Below are positions 46,670-58,305 of a stretch of DNA of 64,000 nucleotides, piece after piece (position 1 is the stretch's first letter; each line of letters begins with the position of its first letter). The notes below the pieces were generated by a model. It saw nothing but the letters and a program-made list of their open reading frames with translations, did not search any database and had not been told where the DNA came from. The DNA lies in NCBI RefSeq assembly GCF_039538045.1, contig NZ_BAABBQ010000001.1:1944001-2008000 (forward strand), given 5' to 3'. This DNA is from Sphingomonas swuensis (GTDB taxonomy: Bacteria; Pseudomonadota; Alphaproteobacteria; Sphingomonadales; Sphingomonadaceae). The position numbers were made by a program, and so were the translations under genes.

Positions 46670-48154
46670 TCAGTGGAAGTCGGGCGCGTGGCCTTCTTCG
46701 ACGAGGTCGGTGAACTTGGTGATGCGCGCATCGAACTTGAGCTTGACCTTGCCGGTCGCGCCGTGGCGCTGCTTGGCGATGATCAGCTCGGCGGTGCCGT
46801 AGATCTTCGCCATCTCTTCCTGCCAGGCCGCGAGGTCCGGATGGTCGTCGGGCGGCTGCTTGGCCTGCAGGTAATAGTCGCCGCGGTAGATGAACCAGAC
46901 CATGTCGGCGTCCTGCTCGATCGAGCCCGACTCGCGCAGATCGCTGAGCTGCGGACGCTTGTCCTCGCGCTGCTCGACCGCACGGCTGAGCTGGGACAGC
47001 GCGATCACCGGGACGTGCAGCTCCTTGGCGAGGCTCTTGAGGCCGCGGCTGATCTCGGAAATCTCCTGCACGCGATTGCCGTCGCCACCCTTCGCGCTGC
47101 CGGAGAGCAGCTGGAGATAGTCGACGATCACCAGCCCGATGTTCTTCTGGCGCTTGAGCCGCCGGGCGCGAGTGCGGAGCGCGGCGATGGTCAGGCCGGG
47201 GGTGTCGTCGATGTACAGCGGGAGGCTGTTCAGCTCCCCGGCGACGCGGGCGAATTCGCGGAATTCGGTCAGGTTCATCTGACCGGTGCGGATTTGGGTG
47301 CCCGGAATGTTGCTCTGCTCGGCAAGCACGCGGGTGGCGAGCTGGTCGGCCGACATTTCGAGACTGAAGAAGGCCACCGCCGCGCCGGCCGAGCGCTCGG
47401 TGTCGATCCCGTCGGCCATGTCCTGGAGCATGCGCTTGGCGGCGTTGAAGGCGATGTTGGTGGCAAGCGAGGTCTTGCCCATGCCCGGACGCCCGGCGAG
47501 GATGATGAGGTCGGAGCGGTGCATGCCGCCCATCCGCGCGTTGACGTCGGAGAAGCCGGTGGTGATGCCCGACAGCGCGCCGCCATTGTTGAGCGCTGCC
47601 TCGGCGATCTTGAGCGCCTCGCGGCTGGCATCGGCGAAGGCCTTGACCTTGCCTTCGCCCCCGCCCTGCTCGGCGACCTTGTAGAGCTCGGTCTCGGCGC
47701 GCTCGATCTGCTCGAGCGGCTTGACGTCCTCGCTGGTGTCGAGCGCACTCGTGACGAGGTCGCGACCGACCGCCACCAGGCTTCGAAGCAGCGCGAGGTC
47801 GTAGATCTGCGCCGCGAAGTCACGCGCCGCAAGCAGCGCCGCGCCCGAGCCGGTCAGCTGCGCGAGATAGGCCGGGCCACCGACCTCCTTCATCGCCTCG
47901 TCCGCTTCGAACAGCGGGCGCAGGGTGACCGGATTGGCGACCATGTTGCGGTCGGTCAGCCGGAGGACCGCGTCGTAGATCCGGCCGTGCAGCGGCTCGA
48001 AGAAGTGGTCCGAACGCAGCTTGAGCTGCACCTCCTCGACCAGCCGGTTGTCGAGCAGGAGCGCGCCGAGCAGCGCGGCTTCCGCCTCGACGTTGTGCGG
48101 CAGCTGCTGGACGGGCGCTGCATCGGCACCCGGATGTCTGAGGATCTCGGCCAT
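46670..48154 (-). CDS. dnaB: Replicative DNA helicase
   Basis: The hexameric fork helicase, 494 residues. The N-terminal primase-interacting domain (about 15-115, starting [18 protein letters not shown]) leads to a RecA-like ATPase with Walker [12 protein letters not shown] (about 220), [12 protein letters not shown], and [11 protein letters not shown] (Walker B). Length and motif order are standard. The gene sits alone, divergent from dcd with a gap of 125 nt. Confidence 0.97.
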   Translation of the reverse strand: MAEILRHPGADAAPVQQLPHNVEAEAALLGALLLDNRLVEEVQLKLRSDHFFEPLHGRIYDAVLRLTDRNMVANPVTLRPLFEADEAMKEVGGPAYLAQLTGSGAALLAARDFAAQIYDLALLRSLVAVGRDLVTSALDTSEDVKPLEQIERAETELYKVAEQGGGEGKVKAFADASREALKIAEAALNNGGALSGITTGFSDVNARMGGMHRSDLIILAGRPGMGKTSLATNIAFNAAKRMLQDMADGIDTERSAGAAVAFFSLEMSADQLATRVLAEQSNIPGTQIRTGQMNLTEFREFARVAGELNSLPLYIDDTPGLTIAALRTRARRLKRQKNIGLVIVDYLQLLSGSAKGGDGNRVQEISEISRGLKSLAKELHVPVIALSQLSRAVEQREDKRPQLSDLRESGSIEQDADMVWFIYRGDYYLQAKQPPDDHPDLAAWQEEMAKIYGTAELIIAKQRHGATGKVKLKFDARITKFTDLVEEGHAPDFH

Positions 48155-48279
48155 GGCGGATCTGTTACGCCTTTTGGCCGAGCCGCCAAGCTGTGGATAA
48201 CGGGGATATCGTGGGAGGCGCGGAAAACCGGCACGGGGGAATCGACGAACGGTTCGGCGCGCGGCTAAGCCTTCGTCCC

Positions 48280-48834
48280 ATGAGCATCCTATCCGACCGC
48301 TGGATCCGCGAGCAGGCCCAGTCCCACGGCATGATCGAGCCCTTCGTCGAGGCCCAGCGGCGCGACGGCTGCATCAGCTACGGGCTCTCCTCCTACGGCT
48401 ATGACGCGCGGGTGGCGGACGACTTCAAGATCTTCACCAACGTCGATTCGGCGGTCGTCGACCCGAAGGACTTCGCCGCGAACAGCTTCGTCGATCGCAA
48501 GACCGACGTCTGCATCATTCCCCCGAACAGCTTCGCGCTGGCGCGGACGGTGGAATATTTCCGGGTGCCGCGCGACGTGCTGGTGATCTGCCTCGGCAAG
48601 TCGACCTATGCCCGCTGCGGGATCATCGTGAACGTCACCCCGCTGGAGCCCGGCTGGGAGGGCCATGTGACGCTGGAATTCTCCAACACCACGCCGCTCC
48701 CGGCCAAGATCTACGCCAACGAGGGCGCCTGCCAGTTCCTGTTCCTCAAGGGCAATGAGCCGTGCGAGGTCAGCTATGCCGACCGCGCGGGCAAGTATCA
48801 GGGCCAGCGCGGAGTGACCCTGCCCCGCCTCTGA
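48280..48834 (+). CDS. dcd: dCTP deaminase
   Basis: It deaminates dCTP to dUTP, feeding dTTP synthesis. The 184 residues include the substrate-binding [18 protein letters not shown] and the catalytic Glu in [12 protein letters not shown]. The ATG at 48280 is chosen because the family starts [14 protein letters not shown] lies 13 nt upstream as a possible -10 box. The stop is followed directly by the stop of a convergent small gene (TGACTAG). Confidence 0.95.
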   Translation: MSILSDRWIREQAQSHGMIEPFVEAQRRDGCISYGLSSYGYDARVADDFKIFTNVDSAVVDPKDFAANSFVDRKTDVCIIPPNSFALARTVEYFRVPRDVLVICLGKSTYARCGIIVNVTPLEPGWEGHVTLEFSNTTPLPAKIYANEGACQFLFLKGNEPCEVSYADRAGKYQGQRGVTLPRL

Positions 48835-49152
48835 CTAGCGGACGTGCCCGGTCAGGCTCCCGATGGCGGCGAGCAGGACGAGCAAGGCGAGCAGTGCGAA
48901 CACGATCCAGCGAACCCGCTCGAAGCGGCGGCGGACGGCGCGATCGTAGCTCGGCAGGTCGATCCAGTAGCGGCCGGGCTGCTCCTCGTGGAGCACCCCT
49001 TCGGTCCGGTAGCGCTCGAACAGACGACGCTCGAAGCGGTTGTCGGGGACGAACGACACCGCCCGCTCGGGCCGCACGGCATCGGCGGCGAAGAAATGGT
49101 GCTGGATCTCGCGGCGTGCTCGAGCCGCCAGTGCCGCTGCCGCCGTTGCCAT
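48835..49152 (-). CDS. Small membrane protein with C-terminal transmembrane segment
   Basis: A 105-residue protein. The first 80 residues are charged and soluble (RFERRLFERYRTEGVLHEE). One transmembrane helix lies near the C-terminus (WIVFALLALLVLLAAIGSL), giving a tail-anchored topology. GGGGAAG lies before the ATG. I know no function. Its stop is directly adjacent to that of dcd. Confidence 0.7.
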   Translation of the reverse strand: MATAAAALAARARREIQHHFFAADAVRPERAVSFVPDNRFERRLFERYRTEGVLHEEQPGRYWIDLPSYDRAVRRRFERVRWIVFALLALLVLLAAIGSLTGHVR

Positions 49153-49185
49153 GGTAACGCTTCCCCCGAGCCGATGGTCCGAGCG

Positions 49186-49785
49186 CTAGGTGTGACTTGC
49201 GGCAGCACCGGGTGCAAGCGCCTTGCGGCCTTGGTGAATGACACCGACCCATTCGACGAAGGCATCGACGAAGCCGTCGACCAGCTTGGCCAGGCCCTTG
49301 TCGCTGATCCGGCCGTCCTCGCCGAACTTGTCCGCGCTGAGATTGCCGACATACATCTCGGGCTGGCCGAGGACGTGCGCGTCGAGGTGGACGAGGCTCT
49401 GGCGGAGATGATGGTTGCCGCCGAAGCCGCCGGTCCCGCCGGTCGACTGGGTGACAACTGCCGCGGGCTTCTTCTGGAACACGCCCTCGCCATAGGGGCG
49501 CGAGCCGACGTCGATCGCGTTCTTCAGCCCGCCAGGCACCGACCGGTTCCATTCGGGTGTGACGAAGAGCAGGCCATCGCACTCCTTTACCGCCGCGCGG
49601 AAGGCATCCCACTGCGGGTGCACGGCGTCCTTCTCGAGGTCGGGATTATAGAGCGGCAGATGATGGATCGGCACGTCCCTGAAGGCGAGACGATCACCAG
49701 CGGAAAGCGCGATGGCGGTCGCGAGCTTCTCGGTCAGGCTCCCGGATCGCGGACTTCCTCGAAGGACGGCGATGGTATGCGGCAT
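49186..49785 (-). CDS. NAD(P)H-dependent FMN reductase
   Basis: A 199-residue flavodoxin-fold enzyme. FMN-binding loops are seen in RGSPRSGSLTEKLA and PEWNRSVPGGLKNAID. It may reduce FMN or quinones, as do YieF/ChrR relatives. GGAGA lies 5 nt before the ATG and the gene begins 9 nt after the rnr stop, so it likely belongs to the rnr operon. No substrate can be inferred. Confidence 0.9.
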   Translation of the reverse strand: MPHTIAVLRGSPRSGSLTEKLATAIALSAGDRLAFRDVPIHHLPLYNPDLEKDAVHPQWDAFRAAVKECDGLLFVTPEWNRSVPGGLKNAIDVGSRPYGEGVFQKKPAAVVTQSTGGTGGFGGNHHLRQSLVHLDAHVLGQPEMYVGNLSADKFGEDGRISDKGLAKLVDGFVDAFVEWVGVIHQGRKALAPGAAASHT

Positions 49786-49793
49786 TTGATCTC

Positions 49794-52031
<2,238 letters not shown>

Positions 52032-52040
52032 TTCGGGTCC

Positions 52041-52880
52041 TTAGGTCGAGGTTTCGGCGCGCGCCTCGAGGGCAGCGCGCCGGGCGAGATGATGTTCCCG
52101 CCAGACGATCACCAGGCCGGAGACGATGATCACCGGCGCGCCGATCCAGACGGAGGCGGAAGGAACTTCGGCGAACAGGAGCGCGCCGAGGAGGGTTGCC
52201 CAGAGCAGGCTCGTATAGTCCATCGGCATCACCACCGCGACCGGTGCCAGCCGGAGCGAAGCGGTGAGCGTAAGCTGGGCCAGCCCGCCTGCCAGCGCCA
52301 TTCCGGAGAGGATGGCGAAGGTGGCGGGATCGTGCGCACGGCCGAAGAGGATCATCAGCAGGCCGAGCGGCACCAGGCTGCTCGAAGCGAACCAGAAGAC
52401 CGTCGTCGATGCCCGCTCGGTCGCGCCGAGGCGCCGGATGACGACGGTGACGCTGGCGGTGAGCAGGGCGGCGACCAGCGCGACCGTCGCGCCGCCGAGC
52501 GGCACCCCTCCCCCGCCCGGCTGGACGATCAGGAGCACGCCGAGGAAGCCGACCGCGACCGCGCCCCAGCGCCAGCGACCGGTCGGCTCGCCGAGGCTAA
52601 GGGCCGCGAGGATGGTGGCGAAGATCGGCACGGTGAAGCCGATCGCGGTCGCGTCGGCGAGCGGCAGCAGGATCATGGCGAGGAAGTTCAATCCCATGGC
52701 GACCACCCCGAGCGCCATCCGGCCGACATGCGCCCCGACCCGCCGGCTGCGGAGCGAGGCCAGCCCCGGTCCCGCAAGCACCAGTCCGGTCGCGCAGACC
52801 GCCGATCCGATCTGACGGTAGAAGAGGCTCTCGACCACATGAACGCCGCGGGTCGAGGCAAGCTTCACCAGCGCGAACAT
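52041..52880 (-). CDS. EamA/RhaT-family transporter, start codon uncertain
   Basis: A drug/metabolite-type exporter with about nine hydrophobic segments. From the ATG at 52880 the product is 279 residues, but this cuts off half of the first helix. The frame stays open upstream to the stop of the M28 gene at 52980. The residues there (RPLAGVLLRLLTAVLLAI) complete a first transmembrane helix. No ATG, GTG or TTG exists in this stretch. GGAG lies 7 nt before an in-frame ACG at 52967-52965, which could be a rare start codon or a mutated ATG. It lies in a M28-EamA-rnr-reductase operon. Confidence 0.75.
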   Translation of the reverse strand: MFALVKLASTRGVHVVESLFYRQIGSAVCATGLVLAGPGLASLRSRRVGAHVGRMALGVVAMGLNFLAMILLPLADATAIGFTVPIFATILAALSLGEPTGRWRWGAVAVGFLGVLLIVQPGGGGVPLGGATVALVAALLTASVTVVIRRLGATERASTTVFWFASSSLVPLGLLMILFGRAHDPATFAILSGMALAGGLAQLTLTASLRLAPVAVVMPMDYTSLLWATLLGALLFAEVPSASVWIGAPVIIVSGLVIVWREHHLARRAALEARAETST

Positions 52881-52979
52881 GATCGCGAGGAGGACGGCGG
52901 TGAGCAGGCGCAGGAGAACCCCGGCGAGCGGCCGCTGCGCTGCCGGACGATCGGTGTCGAGTGTCGTGGTCCTACTCCG

Positions 52980-54383
52980 TCACTTCTGGGCAGGCGCGAC
53001 ATAGGGCTTGAAGGCGCCGCCCGGAACCGCGCTGGCGACGGGGCTTTCCCAGCCGTCCTTGCTGACCGCGGAGACGCCGAAGACCCAATCGTCGACGCGA
53101 ACGTGAGGCAAGACGATCTTGCACAGCCCCCCGGCACTCTTCGGCAACGCTTCTCCTGCCGCGTTCTTGATTATGGCTGGCAGTACGATGCACTCGGGCT
53201 GCGCAGGGGATGCCTTCGACCAACGCGCCTCGTCGGTTCGCCGCCAGACCACCTTGAAGCTGGGCGCCGACGTCGTCCCCCACGTCAGCGTCGTGTCGGT
53301 GCTGACCGCGCCTTCCGCCTTGGGCTCGGGCGGCGGAGGGGCGCTCGCCAGCGCCATCAGCGCGGCGGTGTTCAGGCGGATGACCTTGGTCAGATAGGGC
53401 AGGTCCATCTTGTCGAGCGTATCGCCATAGACGACGCCCTTCTCGGTCCTGAGGTCCTGGTGCTGGTGGTTGTAGTTTTCGACCGCGACCGAGAAGCGGA
53501 CGGCGGGGAAGCCGGCGTTGAGGAATTCGGTATGGTCGCCGCCGCGGCCGAAGCGGTCGTTACGCCAGACCTGGCGAACGTCGAGGCCGATGCCGGGCAG
53601 GCGCTCGGCAAGGCGATCGAGGAAGCGGCTGATGTTGCGGCTGGGGCTGTCGTTCTCGCCGCCGAGGCTGCGCTGGGCGGCGGCGAGCGCGTCCCGGCCC
53701 TGCCAGCGCGGCCCTTCGGAGAAGACCCGGACGGTCTTTGCGTCGCACACACCGTCCGAACCGCAGCTGTTGCCGATGATGTCGTTGTTCAGATTGGCGA
53801 CGACGTTCCAGCCCTGCGCCTTGGCATAGTCGGCGAGGATCTTGCCGCCCAGAAGCCCCTGCTCCTCGCCCGACAGCGCCGCATAGACGATGGTGCCGGG
53901 GAACTTGCGCTTCGACAGCACGCGGGCGCTCTCGAGCACCGCGGCGGTACCCGAGCCGTCGTCATTGGCGCCCGGTGCGTCGGCGGTAGCGTTCATCACG
54001 TCGGTGACCCGGCTGTCGATATGACCGGTGATGATCACGACATCGTTCGGGCGCTCGGTCCCGCGCTGGATGGCGACCGCGTTGCAGACCCGGGTCGGGG
54101 TCGGCACGCGCGGCGGCTTGGTGACCGTGTCGCAGGTCTGAAGGGTCTCGAGCCCAAGCGCCTTCATCTCGGCCTCGGCCCAGCGCACCGCGGCACCGAT
54201 CCCGCGGTTCGGATCGGTCTGGCTGGACAGGGTGTGGCGCGTGCCGAAACGCACCAGCCGGGCGATGTCGGCACGGATTCGGGCCTGGCTGACCTGACTG
54301 GCGGCAGCCTGCATCTGCTGCTCCGGGGTGGCCGCATGGGCGGTGCCACCCAGGACGAGGGCAAGGAACGCAAACTGACGCAT
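52980..54383 (-). CDS. Secreted M28 family zinc peptidase
   Basis: A 467-residue peptidase of the aminopeptidase/carboxypeptidase M28 group with a signal peptide (FAFLALVLGGTAHAA). Zinc and catalytic residues are seen as TGHIDS (His), GANDDGSG (Asp), LSGEEQG (Glu-Glu), NNDIIG (Asp) and GGDHTEF (His). A C-terminal region of about 100 residues is of unknown use and has several Cys (LCKIV, PECIV). AGGAG is before the ATG at 54383. It probably degrades peptides in the periplasm or outside the cell. Confidence 0.88.
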   Translation of the reverse strand: MRQFAFLALVLGGTAHAATPEQQMQAAASQVSQARIRADIARLVRFGTRHTLSSQTDPNRGIGAAVRWAEAEMKALGLETLQTCDTVTKPPRVPTPTRVCNAVAIQRGTERPNDVVIITGHIDSRVTDVMNATADAPGANDDGSGTAAVLESARVLSKRKFPGTIVYAALSGEEQGLLGGKILADYAKAQGWNVVANLNNDIIGNSCGSDGVCDAKTVRVFSEGPRWQGRDALAAAQRSLGGENDSPSRNISRFLDRLAERLPGIGLDVRQVWRNDRFGRGGDHTEFLNAGFPAVRFSVAVENYNHQHQDLRTEKGVVYGDTLDKMDLPYLTKVIRLNTAALMALASAPPPPEPKAEGAVSTDTTLTWGTTSAPSFKVVWRRTDEARWSKASPAQPECIVLPAIIKNAAGEALPKSAGGLCKIVLPHVRVDDWVFGVSAVSKDGWESPVASAVPGGAFKPYVAPAQK

Positions 54384-54463
54384 CGACGGGTCTCCTGATC
54401 GCGGTCCTGACTGGCATCGCTCTTCGCCCTTGGCTAGGGGCAGCGCCAAGAAGGAGATCACCC

Positions 54464-55963
54464 ATGCGTACGATCGACCATTTCATTGGCGGCGGCAGCT
54501 TCGCCAGCGGCGAGCGCCAAGGCGACGTGTTCAACCCTAGCCAGGGCGACGTGCAGGCCACCGTTCGGCTCGGCACCCCGACCGACCTCCAGAAAGCGAT
54601 CGACGCGGCCAACCAGGCGCTTCCCGGCTGGGCGGCGACCAACCCGCAGCGCCGGGCCCGGGTCATGTTCAACTTCAAGGCCCTGGTCGAGAAGAACATG
54701 GACGAGCTCGCCGCCATCCTCTCGTCCGAGCATGGCAAGGTCATCGCCGACGCCAAGGGCGACATCCAGCGCGGGCTCGAGGTCATCGAATTTGCCTGCG
54801 GCATCCCCCATGCGCTGAAGGGCGAGTACACCCAGGGCGCAGGCCCCGGGATCGACGTCTATTCGATGCGCCAGCCGCTCGGCATCTGCGTCGGCATCAC
54901 CCCGTTCAACTTCCCGGCGATGATCCCGATGTGGATGTTCGGAGTCGCCATCGCCTGCGGCAACGCCTTCATCCTCAAGCCCTCCGAGCGCGACCCGACC
55001 GTTCCGGTGCGCCTTGCCGAGCTGATGAAGGAAGCGGGCCTGCCCGACGGCATCCTCAACGTCGTCCATGGCGACAAGGAGATGGTCGACGCGATCCTCG
55101 ACCATCCCGACGTCAAGGCGATCAGCTTCGTCGGCTCGTCCGATATCGCGCAGTACATCTACAGCCGCGGCACCGCGAACGGGAAGCGGGTGCAGGCCTT
55201 CGGCGGGGCTAAGAACCATGGCATCGTCATGCCCGACGCCGACCTCGACCAGGTGGTCAGCGACCTCACCGGCGCCGCCTTCGGCTCGGCCGGCGAGCGC
55301 TGCATGGCGCTTCCGGTGGTCGTTCCGGTCGGCGAGAAGACCGCCAACAACCTGCGAGAGAAGCTCATTCCCGCGATCGAGGGGCTCAAGGTTGGGGTCT
55401 CGAGCGATCCCGAGGCGCATTATGGCCCGGTGGTCAACGAAGCCCACAAGAATCGGGTCGAGGACTGGATCCAGACCTGCGCCGACGAGGGCGGCGAGCT
55501 GGTCGTCGACGGCCGCGGCTTCACCCTTCAGGGCTCGGAAAAGGGCTTCTTCGTCGGCCCGACCCTGTTCGACCATGTCCAGCCGCACTTCCGCAGCTAC
55601 CAGGAAGAGATCTTCGGCCCCGTCCTGCAGATCGTCCGCGCGCCCGACTTCGAGACGGCGGTGCGGCTGCCGAGCGAGCATCAATATGGCAACGGCGTCG
55701 CCATCTTCACCCGCAACGGCCATGCGGCGCGCGAGTTCGCGGCTCGGGTCAATGTCGGGATGGTCGGGATCAACGTGCCGATCCCGGTGCCGGTCGCCTA
55801 CCACACCTTCGGCGGCTGGAAGCGCTCGGGCTTCGGCGACACCAACCAGCACGGCATGGAGGGCGTCAAGTTCTGGACCAAGGTCAAGACGATCACCCAG
55901 CGCTGGCCCGACGGCTCGGGGCTTGGTGACGAGAACGCCTTCGTCATCCCGACGATGGGGTGA
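54464..55963 (+). CDS. mmsA: CoA-acylating methylmalonate-semialdehyde dehydrogenase
   Basis: It converts methylmalonate semialdehyde, NAD and CoA to propionyl-CoA, the last step of valine breakdown. The 499 residues carry the ALDH Cys in AGERCMALPVVV, CoA- and NAD-region motifs ITPFNFPAMIP and FGGAKNHGIVMP, and the family C-terminus FGDTNQHGMEG. AAGGAG is before the ATG and CTAGGGG lies 28 nt upstream. It is followed by a UUCG hairpin. The partner genes of the pathway lie about 2.4 kb downstream. Confidence 0.95.
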   Translation: MRTIDHFIGGGSFASGERQGDVFNPSQGDVQATVRLGTPTDLQKAIDAANQALPGWAATNPQRRARVMFNFKALVEKNMDELAAILSSEHGKVIADAKGDIQRGLEVIEFACGIPHALKGEYTQGAGPGIDVYSMRQPLGICVGITPFNFPAMIPMWMFGVAIACGNAFILKPSERDPTVPVRLAELMKEAGLPDGILNVVHGDKEMVDAILDHPDVKAISFVGSSDIAQYIYSRGTANGKRVQAFGGAKNHGIVMPDADLDQVVSDLTGAAFGSAGERCMALPVVVPVGEKTANNLREKLIPAIEGLKVGVSSDPEAHYGPVVNEAHKNRVEDWIQTCADEGGELVVDGRGFTLQGSEKGFFVGPTLFDHVQPHFRSYQEEIFGPVLQIVRAPDFETAVRLPSEHQYGNGVAIFTRNGHAAREFAARVNVGMVGINVPIPVPVAYHTFGGWKRSGFGDTNQHGMEGVKFWTKVKTITQRWPDGSGLGDENAFVIPTMG

Positions 55964-55969
55964 GCTGTT

Positions 55970-55993
55970 GCGCCGACGCTTCGGTGTCGGCGC
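55970..55993 (+). terminator. UUCG-tetraloop hairpin after mmsA
   Basis: GCGCCGACGC-TTCG-GTGTCGGCGC is a 10-bp stem with one G-T wobble and a cUUCGg tetraloop, 6 nt after the stop. Such loops are very stable. It may terminate or protect the mmsA transcript. Confidence 0.7.
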
Positions 55994-56082
55994 GACCCTG
56001 CCAAGACCCTTGACGACTTCCCCTTGCTTGCGCTTCCTTCCGCCTCATCCGGCCGGGGGCGGCCGACAGGGGGAAGACAAGC

Positions 56083-57309
56083 ATGAGCATGATTGTGCGC
56101 GTGAGCCTCGTCGCGGTCGCGGCGGGCATGGTGGCGTTTGCCGCGCCGGCGATGGCGCAACCCAAGATCGAGAACAACGACACGCCTGAAGAGATCGCCA
56201 AGGACGCCGCCCGCGACCTCAAGGACAATCGCTTCTACAACAAGCCCGGCGCGACCCGCGCGCAATATGACGCCGACTGGCAGGAGTGCCGACTGATCGC
56301 CCGCGGCTCGCGACTCGCGAACGGCACCATCCCGACCTACAATCCGGCGATCTACAACCCGTCGATCTCGCCCGTCGCCGCCGGTGCCGGCGGGCTGATC
56401 GGTGGAATGATCGCCGCCGCCATCGCCGAGGGCGTGCAGCGGCGTGAGAACCGCAAGCGCTGCCTGATGATCAAGGGCTGGCAGATGGTGAAGCTGTCCG
56501 ACGCGCAGACCGCCAAGGTCGCGGCGATGGCCGATGGCGACAAGGAGACCTACTTCAACACGATCGTCGGGGCGGCCAGCGTCGAGGGCGAGATCGAGAA
56601 GCTCGACCGCTTCTCGCCGCCCGAGGATCCCGCGCTCAAGGTCGCTCCGGGCGTGGCCGGCACCGGCACCCTGTGGCTGAACAAGAACCCGGCCAAAGCG
56701 GTCATGCCCGTGCTCGAGCCCGGCCAGGGTGCGATCGTCGTCGCCTACAATCGCAACAATCCGGCCGCCAAGGATCGCTTCGGCCTCGTCCAGATGTTCC
56801 GCTACGACCGCGAGAAGGGCGACCTCGCCTACCAGCCGCGCGACTGGAAGAAGAAGGGCGACAAGACGACCTATGTCGTGCCCGTTCCTGCCGGCGACCG
56901 CCGCGCGGTCTACGAGTTCCGGATCATCCCGGTGACCGCGGGCGACTATGTGATCGGCGGCACGACCCTCGGCGTCAACATGCCGCCGCAGGTCAGCAAC
57001 TGCTTCGGCGCTCCGATGGTGAGCGTGAAGGCCGGCGAATATGCCTATGTCGGCGACGCCACCCCGGTGATGGGCGCCGCGCTCGCCGACGGCAAGAAGA
57101 CCTCGGTGATGGTCTTCACCCGCAACTTCGCGCAGGCGCAGGCCGAGCTTGCCCGGCTTCGGCCCGAGCTTTCCGGCAAGCTCGTCGAAGCGGCGGTCGC
57201 CAACCGCGCGACCTACAGCTGCGCGGCGGTGACCATGGACCGGTTCGACTGGCCGGGGGCGCCCGAGATCGCGGCGCTCGCTCCGGCGTCGAGCGAGGGC
57301 GGACGCTGA
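56083..57309 (+). CDS. Secreted protein of unknown function with glycine-rich segment
   Basis: A 408-residue product with a signal peptide (cleavage near AMAQ). An apolar glycine-zipper-like segment AAGAGGLIGGMIAAAIAEG lies at about 100-118. The C-terminal half is beta-rich (YEFRIIPVTAGDYVIGGTT, KAGEYAYVGD). Two Cys lie at QECRLIA and NRKRC, and one in NCFGAP. GGGGAAG is before the ATG. It may sit in the envelope. It is not part of valine catabolism as far as I can see. Confidence 0.72.
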   Translation: MSMIVRVSLVAVAAGMVAFAAPAMAQPKIENNDTPEEIAKDAARDLKDNRFYNKPGATRAQYDADWQECRLIARGSRLANGTIPTYNPAIYNPSISPVAAGAGGLIGGMIAAAIAEGVQRRENRKRCLMIKGWQMVKLSDAQTAKVAAMADGDKETYFNTIVGAASVEGEIEKLDRFSPPEDPALKVAPGVAGTGTLWLNKNPAKAVMPVLEPGQGAIVVAYNRNNPAAKDRFGLVQMFRYDREKGDLAYQPRDWKKKGDKTTYVVPVPAGDRRAVYEFRIIPVTAGDYVIGGTTLGVNMPPQVSNCFGAPMVSVKAGEYAYVGDATPVMGAALADGKKTSVMVFTRNFAQAQAELARLRPELSGKLVEAAVANRATYSCAAVTMDRFDWPGAPEIAALAPASSEGGR

Positions 57310-57698
57310 CCGACCGGCGGCGAAGCTCGGGCACCTCCCCCTACGAGGAGGCGTTCGGCTTCGCCCGCGCGGTTCGTGACGGCGACCGGATCTTCGTTTC
57401 CGGCACCGCTCCGGTCGAAGCCGACGGCTCGTCCACGCCGGGCGACGCGGCGGCGCAGGCGCGACGCTGCTTCGCGATCATCCTTGCAGCCATCGCAGAC
57501 CTCGGCGGCAAGCCGGAAGACGTGGTGCGGACCCGGATGTACATCACCGACCCCGCCGATGCCGACATGATCGGCGAAGTGCATGGGGAGATTTTCTCAG
57601 CTATCCGCCCCGCGGCGACCATGGTCGTGGTAAAAGCACTTTTGCGCGACGAGTGGCGGGTCGAGATCGAGGCGGACGCGTTAGTGCCTCATGCGTAA
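57306..57698 (+). CDS. RidA family protein, possible CTG start
   Basis: A 130-residue enamine/imine deaminase family protein. Conserved residues include GFARAVRDGDRIFVSGTAP and VRTRMYITD (the arginine of RidA active sites). The frame has no ATG, GTG or TTG upstream of the conserved start region. A CTG at 57306 overlaps the preceding stop as CTGA and would give a normal N-terminus (M-TDRRRSSG). An in-frame GTG further inside would delete part of the fold. This non-standard start is inferred. It ends inside the next gene's first codons. Confidence 0.75.
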   Translation: MTDRRRSSGTSPYEEAFGFARAVRDGDRIFVSGTAPVEADGSSTPGDAAAQARRCFAIILAAIADLGGKPEDVVRTRMYITDPADADMIGEVHGEIFSAIRPAATMVVVKALLRDEWRVEIEADALVPHA

Positions 57699-58254
57699 CA
57701 TCATCCCACTGCTGCTCGCCGCCTGTGTCCTCCCCGCCTGCACCCCCGCCGGGGACAAGGCCGAAACCGGCGAGACCATTGCTCGCGAGGCCGGCACCGG
57801 CGATCGCCCGACCGGGCGCAGCGGAGCTTCCGTCGCTAGAGGCGCGGAGAAGGGTCCGATCCCTGCCGACATCGACGAGGGGATGAAGAATGACGCCTCT
57901 CCCGCGCCGGCTGCGGCTCCGTCGAATGGCGCGCTTCCGACCAGCATTCCGGATCAATTTCAGGGTCGCTGGGCGCTCGTCCCCGCCGACTGCAAGGGCG
58001 ACGCCGCGGCCAAGGGGCTGCTGACGATCAACGACAGCCGCCTGACCTTCTACGAAAGCCGCGGGACCCTCGACCGGGTGGTCGCCAACAGCCCCGCCAA
58101 TGTCTTCACCGCCAATTACGGGTTCAGCGGCGAAGGCCAGACCTGGGAGCGGGAGATCACCTTCACCCGCACCGCCGGCAAGCTTCGCCGGGTCGAGCAG
58201 GGCGGCGAGGAAGGGCCGGTCGACCTCACCTACAGCGCCTGCCCGACGCGATAG
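57691..58254 (+). CDS. Lipoprotein of unknown function
   Basis: A 187-residue product with a lipobox (LAACVLPAC, cysteine about 17), so lipid-anchored in the inner or outer membrane. A Pro/Ala-rich disordered linker (to about 85) precedes a small domain with two Cys (PADCKGD and SACPTR). It overlaps the RidA gene by 8 nt. The domain resembles small beta-barrel inhibitors or lipocalin-like folds, but I cannot name it. Confidence 0.75.
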   Translation: MRNIIPLLLAACVLPACTPAGDKAETGETIAREAGTGDRPTGRSGASVARGAEKGPIPADIDEGMKNDASPAPAAAPSNGALPTSIPDQFQGRWALVPADCKGDAAAKGLLTINDSRLTFYESRGTLDRVVANSPANVFTANYGFSGEGQTWEREITFTRTAGKLRRVEQGGEEGPVDLTYSACPTR

Positions 58255-58305
58255 AGCGGTCGCGGACGCTGGAAGTTCGCCGTACCTCTCGCTAGGGGCT
58301 TGCCC

